This document shows positions 53,617 to 61,218 of a DNA stretch of 64,000 nucleotides, piece by piece. The notes under the pieces are model-generated. The model was given only the letters and a program-made list of their open reading frames with translations, made no database searches and was not told the DNA's origin. This DNA comes from Elusimicrobiota bacterium. GTDB taxonomy: Bacteria; Elusimicrobiota; Elusimicrobia; UBA1565; JACRDR01. Position numbers and translations under genes: made by a program. Numbering within the stretch: the first letter of the stretch is position 1; each line of letters begins with the position of its first letter. The stretch covers positions 124,001 to 188,000 of the forward strand of contig JACQBA010000007.1 in assembly GCA_016194745.1 (NCBI GenBank), read 5' to 3'.

Positions 53617-56174
53617 CTGATCACCACGAACGTCCCGTTGAACGTCTTGCCCTCGCCCTCGATCTGGTACACGTACACGCCGCCCGGCACCGCGCGGCCG
53701 CCCGCCTGCCCGTCCCACGCGAGACTGAGGAGGCAGCCCGGCGACGCCTGGATCGGCCCCTGGCTCATGCTCGACACGAACGCGCCCTTCATGTCGTAGA
53801 TCTTGCCCGTGACCTCGGAACAGGAGTTGTTCGCGAACGTGACGACCGCGTTGTCGTTCTTGCCGTCGCCGTTGGGCGTGATGAACTTGTTGGTGATTCC
53901 GCCCGGGTCGACGTTGAAGGTGACCGCCCGATCGACCGCCCGCAGCTCGTATCGTCCGAAGTTCTTCACCTGGACGCTCACGACTTGATTGCGGGCGTCC
54001 AGCGTGCCGTAGAGCTGCAGCCACTTCTGCCCGTTGTACCAGAACACGCTGAGCTGGCCCGGCATGGCCGCTTGGGGCCTTCCGCCGGCAGCCGACAGCT
54101 GCACCTGTCCCGCGGCGTTCTGGTCGTAGTGCATCTGGAGCAGGGCCATCTCGCTGAGCTGCCGCGTGGAGGCGAGCTCGAGCCCGCCGCGCATCGGCTG
54201 GACCTCGATCGACTTGAGCACGTTGCCGGTCAACGCCTCGGGGTGGTTCGACACGGACAGCAGGTACGCCGACGACGGGTCGGTTCCGGCGCCGGCCAAG
54301 GAGGTCATCTCGCCGCGGGACAGGGACAGGTAGCTCTTGTCGTCGGGCGCGACGGCGTAGGCCGTCTGGTTCGCCTGCGACACCACGATCGACTGATAAG
54401 ACGTGTCGCTCACGTTCTCCGCGATGACGCGGTAGAAGTATTGGGGCCCGCTCGCGACATCCGTCCAGTTCCACGTCGTGCTCGACAATTTGGCCAGAAG
54501 GTTCCACATCGCCCCGGTCGGCGCCGTCGCCCGGTAGACCGCATAGTTCAGGACCTCGTCGTTGCGCGGCGCGATGTAGGAGTCGAAGTTGACGCGATTG
54601 ACGTAGGCGGGCACCGGCTTCCAGCTCAAGGCGATCGAGGTCGGCGTGTAGGAGGAGATCTCGAGGCCGAAGGGCGGCAGCGGAGGCGCCGAGTGGACGA
54701 AGACCAAGGTCGCCGTCGAGCCCGGCGTCTCCTGCCCGCTCGCGAAGACGCCGGCCAGCTGGTAGAAGTAGGTCGTGCCCGCGAGCACGTTTCCGTCGAC
54801 CACGTAGGTCGCGGTGCTGTTGATCGTCACGGTCGAGAACTGCCCGACCGTGGTCGAGCGGTAGATGTTGTAGCTGACGACCGCGCAGGCGCCGGTCGAC
54901 GGCAGCGCGTCCCAGCTCAGCAGGGAGCGACGGAAGCCGGTCTGACCGTTCAGCTTCACCGCCTCCGCGAAGACCGCGTTGCCCTGCAGGTCCACGTAGT
55001 CCGGCGTCAGGTTCCAGTTGAGCGAGCCCAGGCGGTAGAAGTAGTTCGTGTTCGCGCTGAGCCCGGTGACGGTGAGCGTCGAGGCCGCGCCGCTGAAGGT
55101 CGTCGATGAGTAGAGCGTCCCGGTGAAGTTGGCGGCCGTCGACACCTCGAAGACGAATCCCTCGGCAGCGGCGCTCTGCGGGAAGCTGGGAAACTGGAGC
55201 CAGGTCGCCGTCGCGGACGAGGCCGAGGTGCGGCAAACGAGCTGGGCTCCCTGCGCGGGATTGGTCAGGGTCGAGAGGCCGCCCAAGTCGGTCTTGGACG
55301 TTGCGACCGCGGTGCCGAAGGCGGACGCCTTCGCGTAGTAGGTCGTGTTCGCGCTCAGTCCCGAGAGCGTGTTCGTTAGACCCGTCGTCACGGAGGAGGC
55401 CGCGATCGTGGCGAAAGTCGGAGAGGTCGAGAGCTCGGCGCGATAGCTCGTCCCGGTCGGATTGTACCCGCTCGACGCGGTGCCGGAGGACCACGACAGC
55501 GTGAGGTCGCCGTTGGTCAGGCCGGAGAAGGAAACCTGCATCACGCCGGGCGGCACGATCTGCGCGTACGCCGTCACGGCGTCCGAGAGCGCGCCGGGCA
55601 GGAGGTCCGCCTCGAGCCCCCGTAGCGCGAAGTAGTAGCTGTTGCCCGCGAGGAGGTTCACCGCCGTCATCGACTGCGCCGCGCCCTGCACGCCCGGCGT
55701 CGGAGGAGGAACCAAGTTTCCCGCGCCGGCGAACATCGCCTCCGACAAGGCGGGCGAGGCCGCCGGGTCCGAACTCCGCTTGATCAGATACGCGCGGGCG
55801 GCGGTGCCCGACTGCTGGCCGTCGTTGCCCGGCGCCGTCCAGCTGAGGAGGACCTGGCCGGGCAGTGTCCCCGGCGCCGCGGAAAATCCCGCCGGCTTGC
55901 CGGGGAAGAAGTAGATCGGCATGAGGCCGCTTCGGGAGATGTAGTTCGTCGAGAAGTGGGACGTCAGGCTGATCTCGCCGACGGCGTCGGTGCTCACGAA
56001 GGACGCGGAGTTCGTCTTGCGCCCGGCGCTGTCGAGGCTCGAGCGGGAGTTGGTGAAGTGGGCGCTCTTCGATTCGGAGGCCCCGGCCGGCGCGTAGTAT
56101 ATAGCGAGCGAAAAAAATACGGCCGCGGCGAGTAGATAACTCCTACCTTCGCGCGGGCGCGTATTAAGAATCAC
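53613..56174 (-). CDS. Large surface protein: FN3 repeats with FlgD-like C-terminal domain
   Basis: The protein has 853 residues. A signal peptide (13-32) precedes a short conserved-looking segment (SESKSAHFTNSRSSLDSAGR). From about residue 90 to 600 there are at least five fibronectin type III-like units, each with a core such as QVLLSWTAPGNDG, LTLSWSSGTASSGYNPTG or IALSWKPVPAYVN. Residues about 610-740 are strand-rich. The end (755-853) is a FlgD-like domain of the type used for type IX secretion: FITPNGDGKNDNAVV, KGAFVSSM, LAWDGQAGGRAVPGGVYVYQ and a terminal VVIR. It is likely a secreted adhesin. The GTG start has TAGACT six bases upstream, so this first gene of the operon is probably leaderless. 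Confidence 0.82.
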   Translation of the reverse strand: MILNTRPREGRSYLLAAAVFFSLAIYYAPAGASESKSAHFTNSRSSLDSAGRKTNSASFVSTDAVGEISLTSHFSTNYISRSGLMPIYFFPGKPAGFSAAPGTLPGQVLLSWTAPGNDGQQSGTAARAYLIKRSSDPAASPALSEAMFAGAGNLVPPPTPGVQGAAQSMTAVNLLAGNSYYFALRGLEADLLPGALSDAVTAYAQIVPPGVMQVSFSGLTNGDLTLSWSSGTASSGYNPTGTSYRAELSTSPTFATIAASSVTTGLTNTLSGLSANTTYYAKASAFGTAVATSKTDLGGLSTLTNPAQGAQLVCRTSASSATATWLQFPSFPQSAAAEGFVFEVSTAANFTGTLYSSTTFSGAASTLTVTGLSANTNYFYRLGSLNWNLTPDYVDLQGNAVFAEAVKLNGQTGFRRSLLSWDALPSTGACAVVSYNIYRSTTVGQFSTVTINSTATYVVDGNVLAGTTYFYQLAGVFASGQETPGSTATLVFVHSAPPLPPFGLEISSYTPTSIALSWKPVPAYVNRVNFDSYIAPRNDEVLNYAVYRATAPTGAMWNLLAKLSSTTWNWTDVASGPQYFYRVIAENVSDTSYQSIVVSQANQTAYAVAPDDKSYLSLSRGEMTSLAGAGTDPSSAYLLSVSNHPEALTGNVLKSIEVQPMRGGLELASTRQLSEMALLQMHYDQNAAGQVQLSAAGGRPQAAMPGQLSVFWYNGQKWLQLYGTLDARNQVVSVQVKNFGRYELRAVDRAVTFNVDPGGITNKFITPNGDGKNDNAVVTFANNSCSEVTGKIYDMKGAFVSSMSQGPIQASPGCLLSLAWDGQAGGRAVPGGVYVYQIEGEGKTFNGTFVVIR

Positions 56175-56180
56175 GTTTTA

Positions 56181-56186
56181 AGTCTA
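56181..56186 (-). promoter_or_regulatory. -10 element TAGACT of the surface-protein/motor-like operon, leaderless-type
   Basis: TAGACT on the minus strand, then TAAAAC, then the GTG start of the surface protein gene: six bases of spacing and no Shine-Dalgarno. It could drive the whole minus-strand operon down to motB. Confidence 0.5.
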
Positions 56187-56290
56187 ACGGGGGGCTGCGA
56201 AGTTCCCATTAAAACGGTGCGATTTCGGCGCGAGATATGGGTCCAAAAGAACGTCTATATCGCTCCATTGCGGAATCGGGCGCCGCATGC

Positions 56291-56296
56291 TATATT
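56291..56296 (+). promoter_or_regulatory. -10 element TATATT of the divergent regulator gene
   Basis: TATATT lies 13 bases before the ATG at 56310. The predicted leader is only about seven bases for that start, or about 28 for the ATG at 56331. Confidence 0.45.
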
Positions 56297-56309
56297 CCTG
56301 CTAAATTAC

Positions 56310-57050
56310 ATGGCCGAAGAGATCGACCTCATGGCGCGCGCCATCGTCGGCTGGGTCTCGAGCCGCACGTCCTTCGACGCGGCGCCGCGGGAGCCCCTGC
56401 GCTCGCAGGGATTTCAGCTCGTCTGGACCCCAGACGTCGCGGGCCTCTCCGAGATCGCCGAGCGCACGCCCTTCGACGCGCTCGTCATGGACTTGGACGA
56501 CTCGAAGGTCGAGCCCTTCCGTCTCGTGCAGCGGGTGCGCCGACTGAAGGCGGCGCGCGAGCTTCCGATCCTGTTTCTCTCCGGCCGCATCGATGCCTCC
56601 TCCGGCGTGCCCCAGGCCCTGCGCGCCGGCGCCGACGACTTCCTCTCCAAGCCGGCGGCGACCGGACTCCTCTCCGCACGCATCGAGGCGCTGCTCGGCA
56701 CCCGGCAGCAGTTCGCCAAGCCCGAATCTTGGGCGAAGCACATCCTCCGCGCGCGCGACGGACGCGTCATCTTGAACCTAAAGAGCTACCAATGCCAGGC
56801 CCAGCTCGGGCTCGAGTACGAGGAGAGGCGGCTGACGCGCAAGGAGTTCGACGTGCTGGCGACTCTGCTGCGCAGGCCGAATCAACTGGTCCGGTGGGAG
56901 GACTTCTACGGCAAGGGCTGGAAGCCGCACAAGCTCAAGGCGCACTCGCGGACTCTGGTGCAGCACGTGATGCGGCTGCGGCAGAAGCTCGGCCCGCTCG
57001 GCGCGCGCATCGAGACGCTGAGCGGCCTCGGCTACCGGTGGCGGGAATGA
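56310..57050 (+). CDS. OmpR-type response regulator with degenerate receiver
   Basis: This protein has about 246 residues from this ATG; an ATG at 56331 is also plausible. The receiver-like domain (residues 8-125) has strand RAIVGWVSSRT, where the usual acidic pair is absent. A conserved aspartate remains in ALVMDLDDSK (the phosphoacceptor position), and FLSKPAATG keeps the lysine. The C-terminal half is a winged helix of the OmpR type: RLTRKEFDVLATLLRRPNQL, SRTLVQHVMRLRQKL and LSGLGYRWRE. Loss of the acidic pair suggests phosphorylation-independent or atypical control. Its stop overlaps the kinase gene start (ATGA). Divergent placement from the surface-protein operon makes that operon a plausible target. 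Confidence 0.78.
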   Translation: MAEEIDLMARAIVGWVSSRTSFDAAPREPLRSQGFQLVWTPDVAGLSEIAERTPFDALVMDLDDSKVEPFRLVQRVRRLKAARELPILFLSGRIDASSGVPQALRAGADDFLSKPAATGLLSARIEALLGTRQQFAKPESWAKHILRARDGRVILNLKSYQCQAQLGLEYEERRLTRKEFDVLATLLRRPNQLVRWEDFYGKGWKPHKLKAHSRTLVQHVMRLRQKLGPLGARIETLSGLGYRWRE

Positions 57051-58159
57051 AGTCGATCATTGAATTTATGCCACGGCACGTATATACTTCGTCCGCATGC
57101 TCGCTCATCTTCGTTGGCATGGCGCTCTCTAGCCCGCGGCCGGCCTCGGCGTTCGAGTCGTCAAGCCCCAATTTCAGGAATGAGACGGTGACGGTCGTGT
57201 CCGTCCAAGAGAGCACCGCTCCGGTGAAGAAGACCGCGGCCCAACCCGCGCTCCCGCCGTCACGGCCTCCGGCCCGCCCTGCGGCGGGCGCGCGCGCAAA
57301 CTCCGCGGCGACGGCGACGGAGCCCGCCGCGATGCCGCCCGCTCCAGTTCCGCCTCCTCCCGCGCCGAGCCCTCGCGCGGGACGCCTGGCGTGGGCGCTC
57401 GGCGCGGCGGTCCTCGCGCTCTCGGGCGTCGTCGGATGGCTTGCGTTGCGCGCGCGCCCCTCCAGCGATTCCGAGCGCATGGCCATGGTGGCGCACGAGC
57501 TCAAGTCGCCTCTCTCCGCGATCGAGTCCTATCTGGACCTTATGGCGCACGAGGGAGCCAAGCCCGGAAGCACGCAACAGGCGCGCGCGTGGCTCGAGGA
57601 CGTGCACCAGATGAAGTCGACGGCGGCGCACCTGCGGCTGACGATCGCCGATCTCCTCGAGATGACGCAGATCGAATCCGGCAAGATGAAGCTCGCGGTG
57701 CGCCCGACCGACCTCGCTGCGCTCGCCCGCGACGTCGGCGACGCCTATAAGGCGCAGTTCGCCGCCTCGAAGCTCTCCTTCAAGCTCGTCGCGGCCTCCG
57801 GGCTTCCGAAGGCCGCCGCGGACCCCGACCGCATCCGGCAGGTGATCAACAACCTGCTCTCCAACGCGATCAAGTTCACTCCGGAGAAAGGGCCGATCGC
57901 CATGACGGTGCGCCTTATTGACGGCGAGCTGCGCTGCTCGGTGCGGGACTCGGGGGCCGGGATGAGCGCCGCGGAATCGAAGAAGCTCTTCGGCAAGTTC
58001 GTCCGATTGAGGCCTTCGGTGTCCGGCCAGGAAGGGACGGGCCTCGGGCTTTTCATCTCGAAGGCGATCGTCGAGGCGCACCGCGGCCGCATCTGGTGCG
58101 AGAGCGAGCCCGGCAAGGGCAGCGAGTTCCATTTCACGCTGCCCGCGGCGGGCGCGTGA
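57047..58159 (+). CDS. Membrane histidine kinase with Pro/Ala-rich periplasmic segment
   Basis: The protein has 370 residues. An N-terminal signal or anchor (CSLIFVGMALSSPRPASA) is followed by AFESSSPNFRNETVTVV and a low-complexity segment of about 70 residues (Pro, Ala, Arg). A transmembrane helix (LAWALGAAVLALSGVVGWLA, about 112-131) follows. HisKA has H146-E147 in AMVAHELKSPLSAIESYL. The HATPase domain has N-box VINNLLSNAIKFT, G1 VRDSGAGMSA, F box FGKFVRL and G2 EGTGLGLFISKAI. It is a complete kinase. The mature N-terminus resembles that of the surface protein encoded divergently. It overlaps the flanking regulator genes on both sides. Confidence 0.87.
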   Translation: MKSIIEFMPRHVYTSSACSLIFVGMALSSPRPASAFESSSPNFRNETVTVVSVQESTAPVKKTAAQPALPPSRPPARPAAGARANSAATATEPAAMPPAPVPPPPAPSPRAGRLAWALGAAVLALSGVVGWLALRARPSSDSERMAMVAHELKSPLSAIESYLDLMAHEGAKPGSTQQARAWLEDVHQMKSTAAHLRLTIADLLEMTQIESGKMKLAVRPTDLAALARDVGDAYKAQFAASKLSFKLVAASGLPKAAADPDRIRQVINNLLSNAIKFTPEKGPIAMTVRLIDGELRCSVRDSGAGMSAAESKKLFGKFVRLRPSVSGQEGTGLGLFISKAIVEAHRGRIWCESEPGKGSEFHFTLPAAGA

Positions 58160-58566
58160 CGCCGTCCAACATCGCCTCGAAATACGGCGTCCTGATCGTC
58201 GATGACAGCCCGGACTACATCCGCGTGCTCGGCCGAATCCTGAGACCGCAAGGCTACAAGGTGATGACGGCGCGAAGCGCGGAGGAGGGGGAGGTCGCGA
58301 TCGCGGAGCGTGTGCCCGACATCGTCCTCCTCGACTGGAATCTTCCCGGCAAGAGCGGCATCGAGTTCGCCCAACGCCTGCGGTCGGACCCTCGCTTTGC
58401 CAGGACGGTCATCGTGATGCTCTCCGTTCATTCCCGGCCCGAGGAGCAGGCGCAGGGATTGAGCGAGGCGCGCGCCAACGCGTACATGACCAAGCCCGTC
58501 AGCCCGGGCGAACTCTTGGCGAGGGTCGAGCATCTCTTGAGAAAGCGCGACGGACTTCCCGGATGA
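58156..58566 (+). CDS. CheY-like single-domain response regulator
   Basis: The protein has 136 residues and is a receiver with no output. GVLIVDDSPDYIRVLGRIL gives the acidic pair D16-D17, and IVLLDWNLPGKSGIEF gives the phosphoacceptor (about D59). The switch position is S in VMLSVHSR, and MTKPVSPGE gives the lysine. It starts at GTG overlapping the kinase stop (GTGA) and ends overlapping the next gene (ATGA). It is the likely phosphate acceptor of the kinase encoded just before. Output must be through protein contact, and the partner is unknown. Confidence 0.88.
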   Translation: MTPSNIASKYGVLIVDDSPDYIRVLGRILRPQGYKVMTARSAEEGEVAIAERVPDIVLLDWNLPGKSGIEFAQRLRSDPRFARTVIVMLSVHSRPEEQAQGLSEARANAYMTKPVSPGELLARVEHLLRKRDGLPG

Positions 58567-60476
58567 CGGCGCCGACTCCCGCGAGGCGCGAGGAGCCGCG
58601 GCTTGGCTGGCTGCCGTGGGCGGTCTTTCTCCTGTCGGTCGCCGCCTTTCTGCCGGCGCTCACCGCGGAGTTCGTCAAGCTCGATGACGACTACAACTAC
58701 GTCAACAACACGAACTTCCGAGGGTTCGGCCCCGCCAATCTCCGGTGGATGTTCCTGTGGTTCCAGCTGGGCGGGGTCTACCAGCCCCTAAGCTGGGTGA
58801 CCAACGCGGTCGACTACCTGCTGTGGGGGATGAATCCCGCGGGATATCATCTCGGGAACCTCCTGCTCCACGGACTCGTCGCGGTTCTCTTCTTCTTCCT
58901 CGCGCGCAGGCTCCTCTCTCTGGCGCTCCCGGCGCCGAAAGGAGAACCCGCCTATCCGCTCGAGGCGGCCGCAGCGCTCGCCGCGGCGATTTTCGCGATC
59001 CACCCGCTTCGCGTCGAGGTCGTCGCTTGGGCGTCCAATCGCTCGTACATCCTCCCTGCGGTCTTCTACGTGCTTGCCATCGCCGCGTATCTCGAGGCGA
59101 AAGCGCCGTCGCCGAAGGGCTCGCGGTTCTCGCCGACGGGCTGGCTCGTCGTCTCCTGCGTCTGCTTCGCGGTGTCCTTGATGGCCAAGGCCGTCGGGAT
59201 GACCCTGCCCCTCGTCCTTCTCGCGATCGATTATTTCCCGCTGCGCCGCTGGGGGGACGACAAGGGGTGGTTCAGTCCCGCGGCAGTGAAAGTCTGGGAG
59301 GAGAAGGTCCCGTACTTCCTGCTCGCCTTGGGCGCGGCCGTCATCGCGGCCAACGGGCGCCACGTCTTCGGGGAGTTCGTCCCGCTGCAGCGCTTCGGAC
59401 CATCCGCGCGGCTCGCCCAGGCGCTGTTCGGGTCGGTCTTCTATCTTGAGAAAACATTGGTCCCGGTCCGCCTCGTCCCGCTCTACTCGATGCCGGCGCA
59501 CCTGCATCCCTTCGACGCGCTCTGCGCGCCCCGCACCGTCCTCTTCATCCTCCTCACGGGCGCGGCGATCGCGTGGCGGCGGCGCTGGCCCGCGGGACTC
59601 GCGCTGTGGGGCGCCTATATTGCGGCGGTGCTTCCCTTCCTCGGACTCTCTCAATACGGCCGCATGCTCCAGATCGCCTCGGACAAGTGGTGCTACCTCG
59701 CGTCCTTCGGCTGGGCCCTCCTTCCCGCCGCGGCTCTGCTCGAGGCGTGGCGGAGGGCCCAGGCCGGCAAGCTGGACAACCGAGCCGTCCGCAATGCGAG
59801 GACCGCGGCGGGCGCGGCGCTCGCCCTCCTTTTCGTGCTGAGCTGGCTGCAGACGAGGACGTGGCACGACACGGAGACGCTGTTTCGTCACATCCTGAAA
59901 AGCGAGCCCGAATGCTACTTCTGCCACGGGAATTTGAACACGCTCTACAACGAGCGCAGGGATTTTTCACGGGCGATCGAGGAAGGATTGGCCTCGCTCA
60001 AGGTCAAGCCCGATTACTTCCTCGCGCACGTAGGGCTGAGCGTATCGTACAGCAGCACGGGCCGGCTCGACGAGGCGATCGAGCATTGCCGGATCGGCTT
60101 GAGCCAGGATCCCGGGAACCCGGACGCCGCGGAGGCGCACTACAACCTCGGCTTTTTCTACCACCTGAAGGGCGATCTCGACAAGGCGATCGAGGAGACG
60201 GAGATTGCGACGCAGTTGAAGCCGTATCTGCTCAACGCCCAGTTCAATCTGGCGTACTTCCTGCAGACGAAGGGCCGGCTCGACGAGTCGGAAGCGCGCT
60301 ACCGGACCGTGCTGCGGATGAACTCGACGCACGACAACGCCCACTTCAACCTCGGGATACTCCTCAAGGCCAAGGGCCGACTCGAGGAGTCCGCCGCGGA
60401 ATGCCGCGAGGCGCACCGCCTCAGCGCCGCGCACGACAGTCCGCTCTGCCCGCGCGTCGCCGGGGTCGAGAAATAG
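58563..60476 (+). CDS. TMTC-like membrane protein with C-terminal TPR domain
   Basis: The protein has 637 residues. About ten transmembrane helices span residues 15-435. The GT-C-like start has FVKLDDDYNYVNNTNFRGFG with the acidic pair at the membrane face, QPLSWVTNAVDYLLWGMNP and GYHLGNLLLHGLVAVLFF, then AAAIFAIHPLRVEVVAW. Residues about 450-630 are TPRs (FSRAIEEGLASLKVKPDYFL, LDEAIEHCRIGLSQDPGNPD, LDKAIEETEIATQLKPYLL, shown as cores). The helix plan and DD motif match bacterial homologues of TMTC/Pmt-type O-mannosyltransferases, so glycosylation of exported proteins is possible (inference). It overlaps the regulator gene by four bases. Confidence 0.75.
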   Translation: MTAPTPARREEPRLGWLPWAVFLLSVAAFLPALTAEFVKLDDDYNYVNNTNFRGFGPANLRWMFLWFQLGGVYQPLSWVTNAVDYLLWGMNPAGYHLGNLLLHGLVAVLFFFLARRLLSLALPAPKGEPAYPLEAAAALAAAIFAIHPLRVEVVAWASNRSYILPAVFYVLAIAAYLEAKAPSPKGSRFSPTGWLVVSCVCFAVSLMAKAVGMTLPLVLLAIDYFPLRRWGDDKGWFSPAAVKVWEEKVPYFLLALGAAVIAANGRHVFGEFVPLQRFGPSARLAQALFGSVFYLEKTLVPVRLVPLYSMPAHLHPFDALCAPRTVLFILLTGAAIAWRRRWPAGLALWGAYIAAVLPFLGLSQYGRMLQIASDKWCYLASFGWALLPAAALLEAWRRAQAGKLDNRAVRNARTAAGAALALLFVLSWLQTRTWHDTETLFRHILKSEPECYFCHGNLNTLYNERRDFSRAIEEGLASLKVKPDYFLAHVGLSVSYSSTGRLDEAIEHCRIGLSQDPGNPDAAEAHYNLGFFYHLKGDLDKAIEETEIATQLKPYLLNAQFNLAYFLQTKGRLDESEARYRTVLRMNSTHDNAHFNLGILLKAKGRLEESAAECREAHRLSAAHDSPLCPRVAGVEK

Positions 60477-60477
60477 C

Positions 60478-61218
60478 ATGACCCGGTCCGTCGAAGGCGC
60501 GCGCTTCGTCACCTACCGCACGTTCCCGCCCGAGCTCTATGAGAAGTTCCTGCGGACGTACGTCACGCCGTTCTCTCCAGACGGGACGCCGGACGTGATT
60601 GATCTCGGCTGCGGCTCCGGCGGGATGCTCGAGCAGCTGCTCGGCCTCTACCCCAAGAGCTCGGTCATTGGCGTGGACATCTCGCCGCAGGCGATCGACG
60701 CTTGCCGGCAGCGCCCGGCGCTTCACGACGGACGCGCGCGCCTCGTGCAGGAGGATATGATGGGGCTCGTCCTCCGCCCCGACTACAAAGGGAGATTCGG
60801 CCTCGTCACGTCCTACAGCGTCCTCCACATCGTGCCCGGACCCACGCCGCCCAAGTTCCATCTCCTGCGCTACCTGACGCGGCCCGGAGCGATCGTCGCC
60901 GTGGACGCGCTGCCTCGCGTCCCCTGGAACGCGTTCCTCTTCGTGGTGCTCAAGATCCTCTTTCGGCTCCGCATCGCGACCCTCGCGATCCGCGTCCTCG
61001 GCCCCTTCGTCGCGCCGAACATGCCCAAGGACTACATCAAGGAGCTCTCGCGCCTGGACTACATGAAGTTCTTCCGCGTCTCGGACTTCCTAGACCTCGG
61101 CTACCTCGAGACCGAGGAGTTTCGCGCCGCTTTCGAGCTCCTGCGCTTTGACATCAAGCCGCAGGACGGCTTCTTCACGGGACGCAAGGCGCGCTTCGTG
61201 CTCCGGCGAAAAGGCTAG
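60478..61218 (+). CDS. Class I SAM-dependent methyltransferase
   Basis: This 246-residue protein has the methyltransferase core: VIDLGCGSGGMLEQLLG near residue 40, VIGVDISPQAIDAC for the acidic end of strand 2, and VTSYSVLHIVPG for strand 4, followed by YLTRPGAIVAVDALP. The C-terminal third carries a hydrophobic segment (FLFVVLKILFRLRIATLAI) that may lie on a membrane or bind a lipid chain. It begins one base after the TMTC-like gene, suggesting that both act on the same envelope product. The substrate is unknown. The stop overlaps the convergent gene by four bases. Confidence 0.82.
   Translation: MTRSVEGARFVTYRTFPPELYEKFLRTYVTPFSPDGTPDVIDLGCGSGGMLEQLLGLYPKSSVIGVDISPQAIDACRQRPALHDGRARLVQEDMMGLVLRPDYKGRFGLVTSYSVLHIVPGPTPPKFHLLRYLTRPGAIVAVDALPRVPWNAFLFVVLKILFRLRIATLAIRVLGPFVAPNMPKDYIKELSRLDYMKFFRVSDFLDLGYLETEEFRAAFELLRFDIKPQDGFFTGRKARFVLRRKG

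Noticed and set aside
57083..57106. TATACT with an ATG eight bases downstream inside the kinase gene, resembling the leaderless pattern.
   Set aside because: The ATG is out of frame with the kinase and opens no credible gene.
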